A DNA stretch of 64,000 nucleotides, taken from Alistipes senegalensis (GTDB lineage Bacteria; Bacillota; Clostridia; Oscillospirales; Ruminococcaceae). Below the pieces are notes generated by a model. That model worked only from the letters and a program-made list of their open reading frames with translations, was not told the origin of the DNA and did no database searches. A program made the translations under genes and the position numbers. Each line of letters starts with the position of its first letter. The first letter of the stretch is position 1. Positions 58,600 through 64,000 of this stretch are shown piece by piece. The stretch covers positions 1-64,000 of the forward strand of contig JAMPEF010000002.1 of the NCBI GenBank assembly GCA_023665275.1, read 5' to 3'.

Positions 58600-59622
58600 A
58601 TGTTTACAAAGGATATTGGAATAGATTTAGGAACTGCAAATACACTTGTTTACCTGAGGGGAAAAGGAATAATTATCCGTGAACCCTCTGTCGTTGCAGT
58701 AAATACGCATACCGACAAGTGCAGGTATGTCGGCAAGGAGGCTAAGGAAATCATAGGAAGAACCCCCGGTTCTATAGTGGCTGTAAAGCCTCTTAAAGAT
58801 GGCGTAATAGCTGATTTCGATATAGCTACAACCATGCTTCAGGAATTTATAAAAAAATCTCTTAAAGGAACTATTTTCACAAAAGCAAATGTCATAATAT
58901 GTGTACCTTCGGGCGTGACCGCCGTTGAAAGACGTGCCGTCCGTGAGGCTTGTCAGAAAGCAGGCGCAAATAAAAATAATGTACTTATAATAGAAGAACC
59001 AATGGCGGCAGCTATCGGAGCAGGACTGCCGACTAATTCACCGTCCGGAAGCATGATTGTTGACATAGGCGGCGGCACAAGTGAAGTAGCCGTAATATCT
59101 ATGGGCGGTATAGTTGCATCACGTTCTATACGGTGTGCCGGCGACGAGTTCGACAACGCTATTATAAATTATATCAAGAAAAAATATAATCTTCTTATCG
59201 GCGAACCTACAGCCGAAAAAATGAAACTTGAAATAGGTTCGGCGTTTCCGCATGAAAAAGAATCATCTATGGAAATAAAAGGTCGTAATCTGCTGAACGG
59301 TCTTCCGGAAAACATAATAATAAATTCCGCTGAAATCCGTGACGCACTCGTTGAACCGCTCTCACGTGTTGTTGATTCTATAAGGGCTACCCTTGAGGAA
59401 ACACCACCGGAACTTTCAGCGGACATAATCGAAAACGGTATAACACTTTCCGGCGGAAGTGCCTTGTTACGTGGTCTTGACCGCCTTATTAACCGTGAGA
59501 CCGGTATGCCGGTATACATTGCCGAATATCCCCTTGACTGTGTTGCAGAAGGTATGGGAAAAATCCTTGAAAAAATCAACGATTATCAGGACGCACTTAC
59601 CGAAAATATCCGGTACTATTAA
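58600..59622 (+). CDS. mreB: Rod shape-determining protein MreB
   Basis: A 340-residue bacterial actin that organises lateral wall synthesis. The phosphate-1 motif is DIGIDLGTANTLVY, phosphate-2 is VDIGGGTSEVAVIS and the adenosine motif is LSGGSALLRGLD. The N-terminal residues form the amphipathic membrane-binding segment. GGAAG lies 8 bases before the ATG. It is first in an operon of mreB, mreC, mreD and mrdA. The cell is therefore probably a rod or oval-shaped. Confidence 0.97.
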   Translation: MFTKDIGIDLGTANTLVYLRGKGIIIREPSVVAVNTHTDKCRYVGKEAKEIIGRTPGSIVAVKPLKDGVIADFDIATTMLQEFIKKSLKGTIFTKANVIICVPSGVTAVERRAVREACQKAGANKNNVLIIEEPMAAAIGAGLPTNSPSGSMIVDIGGGTSEVAVISMGGIVASRSIRCAGDEFDNAIINYIKKKYNLLIGEPTAEKMKLEIGSAFPHEKESSMEIKGRNLLNGLPENIIINSAEIRDALVEPLSRVVDSIRATLEETPPELSADIIENGITLSGGSALLRGLDRLINRETGMPVYIAEYPLDCVAEGMGKILEKINDYQDALTENIRYY

Positions 59623-59633
59623 GGAGGGCGTCT

Positions 59634-60497
59634 ATGCGTGAATTTTTCAAAAGCAAGGGTTTTAAATTTCTGCTTGCATTTATTGCCTTTCTTGTGGGAA
59701 TAATGATATATGCCGTCACAAAGGGTGGCTATTCAGTTTCCGGAAAGTCAATAATAAATACTGTTTCAAAACCTTTCCGGACAGTCTCAAACAGCATAAG
59801 TATGAAAATAGAAAATACAGCGGATAAAGTCTCACGGGCTGATGAAATATATGACGAAAATCAGTCACTGAAAGAGGAAGTAAACAGATTACAGGAACAA
59901 CTTACAGAATATGAATCTCTGAAAATCGAAAACGAGGAACTCCGTATGTTGATAGGCATAAAAAAAGCCCATCCTGATTTGACGACATCAAGATTCTGTA
60001 AAGTACTCGGCTATGTAACAAATGACCCGTTTAAATCTTTCACAATAAACGTCGGCAAGGCTGACGGTATAGAACCGGATTGTCCCGTTGCAACCGCTGA
60101 GGGAATTGTGGGAATTACTCTTGAAGTCTCTGAACACGTCACAACAGTACGGTCGATTCTTTCACCGGATTTGTCAATAGCTGTCAAATCTTCTGAAAAT
60201 GAAGACGATGCCGGAATTATTGAGGGTTCTATAAAATCCGCCGGAGACGAACTCACAAACCTTATACATCTCCGGACAGACAACACACTTGAAAAAAATG
60301 ACCTGCTTATTACAGACGGTTCAAGCGGACTGTTTCCGAAAGACTATTCAGTCGGTACAGTAAAAAGCGTCGGAATGGATTCAAACGGAATTTCTGCACG
60401 AGCTGTAATAAAACCATGTGTTGATGTGACAAATCTTGAATCTGTCTTTGTCATAACCGATTTTACAGGAAAAAGGGGGTCTGCTGATGAGAATTAA
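59634..60497 (+). CDS. mreC: MreC elongasome scaffold protein
   Basis: A 287-residue single-pass membrane protein. The short basic N-terminus leads to one transmembrane helix (about 9-28), a coiled coil (about 70-105; ENQSLKEEVNRLQEQLTEYE) and the paired beta-barrel domains (about 110-280; KADGIEPDCPVATAEGIVGI). MreC stimulates PBP2 and RodA. It lies 11 bases after mreB and overlaps mreD by 11 bases. GGAGGGC lies upstream of the ATG. Confidence 0.95.
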   Translation: MREFFKSKGFKFLLAFIAFLVGIMIYAVTKGGYSVSGKSIINTVSKPFRTVSNSISMKIENTADKVSRADEIYDENQSLKEEVNRLQEQLTEYESLKIENEELRMLIGIKKAHPDLTTSRFCKVLGYVTNDPFKSFTINVGKADGIEPDCPVATAEGIVGITLEVSEHVTTVRSILSPDLSIAVKSSENEDDAGIIEGSIKSAGDELTNLIHLRTDNTLEKNDLLITDGSSGLFPKDYSVGTVKSVGMDSNGISARAVIKPCVDVTNLESVFVITDFTGKRGSADEN

Positions 60498-61053
60498 ACC
60501 TACCCGTGAAAAACGCATACTTTTCTTAAAGACGTTTTTCAGGTGGCTGCTATATTATGTGGTGATATATTCGGGATTTATATTCATGACCTCCGGAACA
60601 CTTCTCAAACCGGTTATATTAGTTCCGACAGCTTTATATATAGCCGTAAATAATAATATATACGCCTCTGCCGTGACCGGTGCTATATGTGGACTTCTTA
60701 TAGATGTAAGCTGTAATAAGCTGTTCGGATATAATGCCGTACTGCTGGTTGTATTCTGTGTTATAGTTTCGCTGATATATGAATTTTATCTCCGTGATAA
60801 ATTCGTAAGTTTTCTGCTGGTTTCTGCCGTTGTTTCGTACATACAGTGTCTGCTTGACTATAAATTTTACTATGAAATATGGAAATATGAAGATTCAGAA
60901 ATAATTTTCCGTGAATATACCTTGAAAATATGGGCATATACAGTAATATCTTCATTTTTTGTATGTATTATCATAAGAATAATAAATCATTTTCTTATGC
61001 CGAAAAATCATTTTACCATTGAAGAGACTATACGTTCCGGTGAACACCAGTAG
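60487..61053 (+). CDS. mreD: MreD membrane protein
   Basis: A 188-residue polytopic membrane protein of the MreD family with five or six transmembrane segments, short and diverged as usual (FRWLLYYVVIYSGFIFMTSG, TGAICGLLIDVSCNKLFG is the most conserved piece). The ATG overlaps mreC, with GGGGG upstream. It acts with MreC in the elongasome. Confidence 0.9.
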   Translation: MRIKPTREKRILFLKTFFRWLLYYVVIYSGFIFMTSGTLLKPVILVPTALYIAVNNNIYASAVTGAICGLLIDVSCNKLFGYNAVLLVVFCVIVSLIYEFYLRDKFVSFLLVSAVVSYIQCLLDYKFYYEIWKYEDSEIIFREYTLKIWAYTVISSFFVCIIIRIINHFLMPKNHFTIEETIRSGEHQ

Positions 61054-61076
61054 AACGCTGAAAGGAGTGATTCTGT

Positions 61077-63254
61077 ATAAAAACTTTATCCGAAACAATA
61101 AAGGCTGTTATAATAGTGGCACTGGTTGTGGTAGCTGTTGTATGGAGTTCAATGCGGCTTATGGAGTTGCAGATTGTGGGTAGTGATACTATCAGCGAAA
61201 TATTTTCAGATAATAATTCACTGACATATCAGAAAGAAGTACGGGCTACACGTGGTGAGATAGTCGATTATAACGGAAATCTTCTTGTTACAAACGATTC
61301 CCGTTGTGATATAGTTTTGCAAAAGGCTTTTTTTCCGGAAGATAATGCAGAAGGAAACGAAACACTTATAAATATCTATATGGCATTGCTTGGACATAGC
61401 TATATATTCCGTGAAAGTCTTCCCGTAACGATGAATGAACCATATGAATTTACAGAAGAAGATGTTTCCGACGTATGCGAAAAACTCCACCTGAACGTTT
61501 ACGCCTCCGCCGAAAACTGCATTGACAAGCTGATTGATGACTATGATATTTCTGACAAATACAATAAGCATGAAAAACGTATCATAGCCGGTATGCGCTA
61601 TGCTATGATTGACAGGGAATTTTCATACAGCAATGACCTTGTACTTGCTGAAGATGTCAATCAGCAAACTATAACCGCCATGAAAGAACTCGGCAATATA
61701 TATAAAGGGATAGAGGCGGTTGAAGTTTCTGAAAGACGAATTGAAAGAGGCGATATTCTGCCGCATGAACTCGGTACGGTTGGACCTATATACGCCGAAG
61801 AATATGACGAACTCCGCACAAAAGGCTATAAACTAAATGACACACTCGGCAAAAGCGGTATTGAAAGTGCTATGGAAACCGAACTCAGAGGACAGAACGG
61901 CGTTGAAGAAATTACTGTAAAAGATGGCTCTATCACTGACATAAAGACTATAAGCGAAACTAATTCCGGAAGTACTATAAGACTTACTGTTGACGGCGCA
62001 TATCAGCTTAAACTACAGGGAATACTTGATAACTTTCTTGCCAATTTCCAGAATATCAATACTAACTGGCACTTACAGAACGTACACAAAGGCGCAATAG
62101 TCGTACTCGACGCCAAAACCGGTGCGGTAAGAGGTATGGCAACAGCTCCGACATACAATCTTAAAGACTATGCCATAGATTATGAAGACTTACTGAATGA
62201 TGAAGATTCACCATTGCTTAACCGCTGTACGTATGGCTTATATCGTCCGGGTTCTACTTTCAAGACGGTAACAGCTACAGCCGGTCTCAATGAAGGTATT
62301 GTCAATTCCGGTACTACTCTTTTGTGTAATCACTGGTATAATTTTCATGGTTCTACATTTTCATGTACCGGAACACATGGCTATATTGCCGCAAGACAAG
62401 CTGTTCAGGTTTCATGCAACTGCTATTTTTATGAACTTTCAAGCCGTTTAGGTATCGACAACATAACAAAATATGCACAGTTTTACGGACTGGGTTCACA
62501 TACGGGCATTGAAACCGGTGACGCTGCCGGTTATTTATGTAATCCGGAAACTTTCGCTGAACGTGGTCAGCCGTGGTATGTCGGATTTGTAATTCAGGCT
62601 GGTATTGGTAACTATGACTGTGGTATGACACCACTTCAGATGGCTGTGGTTGCCAATACAATAGCCAACAGAGGTGTGCGCTACAGACCTTACATTGTGG
62701 ACGGTCTCTATAAATACGGTACGGAAGAGCTTATTTATGAAACTCAACCCGTTGTTGCCGAAAAGATAGAACTTTCAAGCGAATATATCTATGACCCGAT
62801 TATAAATGGCATGATTGATGCATCACATAATGTGCCGGTTTACAGATATTCGCTTTCCAATCTTGGTTTTGATGTCGCTATAAAGACCGGTACGCCACAG
62901 ACAGACCAGAACGACTTAAGTAAACAAAACTCTTTCTTTATAGGATTTGCACCCGCCGATGACCCTGAAATAGCTTTTGCTGGAGTAATCGAGGGTGGTG
63001 AATACTCAAAATATATGATACGTGATATAATTCTTGAATATCAGAAGTGCTATGGTCTCAACGGCGTTGAACCTACAGCAGTACTTCCGAATGAAGACGG
63101 TGAAATTCCCACGACTGCTACAGGTACAGGCACAGGCACTGCAACCGGAACGGCTACAGGTACTTCAACCGGAACAGGTACACGTACAACATCTTCATAT
63201 GGTACGACGACAATTTCCGGCACAGTTACTACCACAGGAACATCACGACAGTAA
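61077..63254 (+). CDS. mrdA: Class B PBP2 (MrdA) elongation transpeptidase with Thr-Gly tail, probable ATA start
   Basis: A 712-725-residue penicillin-binding protein of lateral wall synthesis. A transmembrane anchor (VVVAVVWSSMRLMELQ) is followed by the pedestal domain and the transpeptidase domain with STFK (YRPGSTFKTVTA), SCN (VQVSCNCYFYEL) and KTG (IKTGTPQTDQ). The last ~45 residues are a Thr-Gly repeat (TGTGTATGTATGTS). The first GTG at 61116 would cut into the membrane helix, has no ribosome-binding site and gives no positive N-terminus; AAAGGAG (61061-61067) lies 9 bases before ATA at 61077, which gives an N-terminus KTLSETIKAVIIV. I therefore favour ATA. It is last in the mre operon. 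Confidence 0.93.
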   Translation: MKTLSETIKAVIIVALVVVAVVWSSMRLMELQIVGSDTISEIFSDNNSLTYQKEVRATRGEIVDYNGNLLVTNDSRCDIVLQKAFFPEDNAEGNETLINIYMALLGHSYIFRESLPVTMNEPYEFTEEDVSDVCEKLHLNVYASAENCIDKLIDDYDISDKYNKHEKRIIAGMRYAMIDREFSYSNDLVLAEDVNQQTITAMKELGNIYKGIEAVEVSERRIERGDILPHELGTVGPIYAEEYDELRTKGYKLNDTLGKSGIESAMETELRGQNGVEEITVKDGSITDIKTISETNSGSTIRLTVDGAYQLKLQGILDNFLANFQNINTNWHLQNVHKGAIVVLDAKTGAVRGMATAPTYNLKDYAIDYEDLLNDEDSPLLNRCTYGLYRPGSTFKTVTATAGLNEGIVNSGTTLLCNHWYNFHGSTFSCTGTHGYIAARQAVQVSCNCYFYELSSRLGIDNITKYAQFYGLGSHTGIETGDAAGYLCNPETFAERGQPWYVGFVIQAGIGNYDCGMTPLQMAVVANTIANRGVRYRPYIVDGLYKYGTEELIYETQPVVAEKIELSSEYIYDPIINGMIDASHNVPVYRYSLSNLGFDVAIKTGTPQTDQNDLSKQNSFFIGFAPADDPEIAFAGVIEGGEYSKYMIRDIILEYQKCYGLNGVEPTAVLPNEDGEIPTTATGTGTGTATGTATGTSTGTGTRTTSSYGTTTISGTVTTTGTSRQ

Positions 63255-63268
63255 AAAATTCCCCCTCT

Positions 63269-63751
63269 TCACAAGGGAGAATGCAGAAACCTTTGTTTAA
63301 ACCAGCCGTAAATGCGGAATAATGCAATTGAGATTATTATTCCCATAATAACTCCGCTGGTATCTATAATAACATCTGTGAAACGACATGAACGACCTGA
63401 CACAAAATATTGATGTAATTCGTCCGAACATGCATAAGCAAAACCGATAACGACAGTTATAAGACTTCTGGTACTTAAAAACTGACGTTTTCCGACTGAC
63501 AATGACATAAAAAATCCAAGCACTGTATAAATAGAAAAATGTGCTAATTTACGGATAATATGTTCAGTAGTTTTTAAAAGATTTTTCTTTTCGTCGGCGG
63601 TCATTTCTCTGTAATCATGGGTGAGCTTTTTTAATATGAACTCCGTTACCTTACTGCTCACTCCGGAAGATTCGGACGAATTTTGCATAGAAAAACAGAA
63701 TATCATGACCATTACCGCCAGTGATAGAATTATAAATATTTTTCTTTTCAT
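63269..63751 (-). CDS. VanZ-family membrane protein
   Basis: A 160-residue membrane protein of the VanZ family. About four transmembrane segments: N-terminal (about 4-20), 75-90, 95-115 and 135-155. Motif FSIYTVLGFFMSL, IGFAYACSDELHQYFVSGRSCRFTDVIIDTSG contains the conserved SDExHQ and RxxxxxDVxxDxxG seen in this family. VanZ proteins sometimes raise teicoplanin resistance; the ordinary role is unknown. AAAGGTG lies upstream of the ATG. It converges on mrdA with 14 bases between. Confidence 0.9.
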   Translation of the reverse strand: MKRKIFIILSLAVMVMIFCFSMQNSSESSGVSSKVTEFILKKLTHDYREMTADEKKNLLKTTEHIIRKLAHFSIYTVLGFFMSLSVGKRQFLSTRSLITVVIGFAYACSDELHQYFVSGRSCRFTDVIIDTSGVIMGIIISIALFRIYGWFKQRFLHSPL

Positions 63752-63790
63752 GTTTTCACCTTTTAATTTTCATAAAAATATATATAAATT

Positions 63791-63819
63791 ATTATACAGC
63801 TTTTTAATGTGATTGTAAA
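63791..63819 (-). promoter_or_regulatory. Promoter of the VanZ-family gene
   Basis: On the minus strand TTTACA (63814-63819), a 17-base spacer and TATAAT (63791-63796), 40 bases before the start at 63751. Confidence 0.7.
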
Positions 63820-63869
63820 GGATAATCTGAAAAAAATATAATTATTTTCCGGAAATTATAAAAAATACC

Positions 63870-63898
63870 TTGTAATTTCCCGTGAAAAATGATATAAT
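63870..63898 (+). promoter_or_regulatory. Promoter of the gene running off the right edge
   Basis: TTGTAA (63870-63875), a 17-base spacer and TATAAT (63893-63898), 50 bases before the ATG at 63948. Confidence 0.7.
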
Positions 63899-63947
63899 GT
63901 ACTGGTGGCTATATGGTTTCTGAATATTACTTACTTTGGAGGCTTCA

Positions 63948-64000
63948 ATGAAAAATTTTTTATCAAATGTATGGACAAAAAGAGTAGTTTCTGTTCTTAG
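63948..64000 (+). CDS. Start of a gene truncated by the window edge
   Basis: GGAGG stands 6 bases before ATG 63948. Only 17 codons are visible, MKNFLSNVWTKRVVSVL, a basic start running into a hydrophobic stretch as in a membrane protein or signal peptide. The function cannot be told. Confidence 0.6.
   Translation, partial: MKNFLSNVWTKRVVSVL

Noticed and set aside
1-64000. Prophage, insertion sequences, CRISPR arrays, toxin-antitoxin or restriction systems
   Set aside because: I looked for integrases, transposases, repeats of CRISPR spacing, and paired small toxin genes and saw none that I could support.

Overview
This window is a 64 kb piece of an AT-rich, low-GC Gram-positive chromosome. 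The gene set points to Clostridia, most likely a Ruminococcus-like member of the Oscillospiraceae: a Firmicute-type division and wall cluster, MurE with the meso-diaminopimelate signature, class B sortases, SpoVG, RqcH, SmpB, a DUF4321 gene ahead of mreB, a secreted CotH protein, and strong Shine-Dalgarno sites with TTGACA-17-TATAAT promoters. This placement is an inference from gene content. I see no prophage, insertion sequence, CRISPR array or rRNA; the only tRNA is tRNA-Ser(CGA).

Layout. 0-3.3 kb (minus): an operon that begins with smpB and continues through two paralogous small membrane proteins, two unknown proteins and a methyltransferase. 3.5-3.6 kb: tRNA-Ser. 3.7-7.7 kb: a beta-CASP metallo-hydrolase converging on a large secreted CotH protein. 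7.9-12.9 kb (plus): a PAS-GGDEF-EAL protein, then an operon of a membrane GGDEF protein, an orphan solute-binding lipoprotein and a small tyrosine phosphatase. 13-20.9 kb: an amino-acid exporter (ThrE family), an ECF sigma/anti-sigma pair, a Zn/Cd-type P-ATPase behind an ArsR-type operator, a GH25 lysozyme lipoprotein and a small unknown gene. 20.9-27.2 kb (minus): AraC regulator, 3-methyladenine glycosylase, RqcH, RlmA-like methyltransferase, a fused TrmK-Nif3 protein, DUF1858, an unknown and a zinc-ribbon protein. 27.2-27.44 kb holds a probable structured RNA on the minus strand.

27.4-42.1 kb (minus) is the division and wall (dcw) cluster: rsmH, ftsL, a PASTA-type ftsI/spoVD, murE, mraY, ftsW, murG, murA, ftsQ, ftsZ and a long DivIVA-like coiled-coil protein. 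mraZ, murD, murF and ftsA are absent from it; murC lies at 53 kb beside lexA. 42.5-46.5 kb (minus): two class B sortases and a SpoIID-like protein whose motifs are in permuted order. 46.6-49.5 kb (minus): cysteine desulfurase, an unknown gene and ThiI, a tRNA thiolation operon. 49.7-52.7 kb (plus): YfhO-like membrane protein and ADP-ribose pyrophosphatase. 52.7 kb (minus): spoVG. 53.2-63.3 kb (plus): murC, lexA, zapA, a U32 peptidase-family protein, dut, DUF4321, mreB, mreC, mreD and mrdA (elongation machinery), followed by a convergent vanZ-like gene and the start of a truncated gene at the right edge.

Most of the window serves the envelope: septal synthesis (dcw), lateral wall synthesis (mreBCD-mrdA), wall remodelling (SpoIID-like, GH25) and surface attachment (sortases). 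The observations I consider most worth checking are four genes with a good ribosome-binding site placed before AUA or AUU rather than AUG; the TrmK-Nif3 fusion; the permuted SpoIID domain; the minus-strand structured RNA at 27.3 kb; the reduced dcw cluster with an FtsZ tail that lacks the usual FtsA-binding peptide; and an extreme excess of the palindrome TCCGGA.
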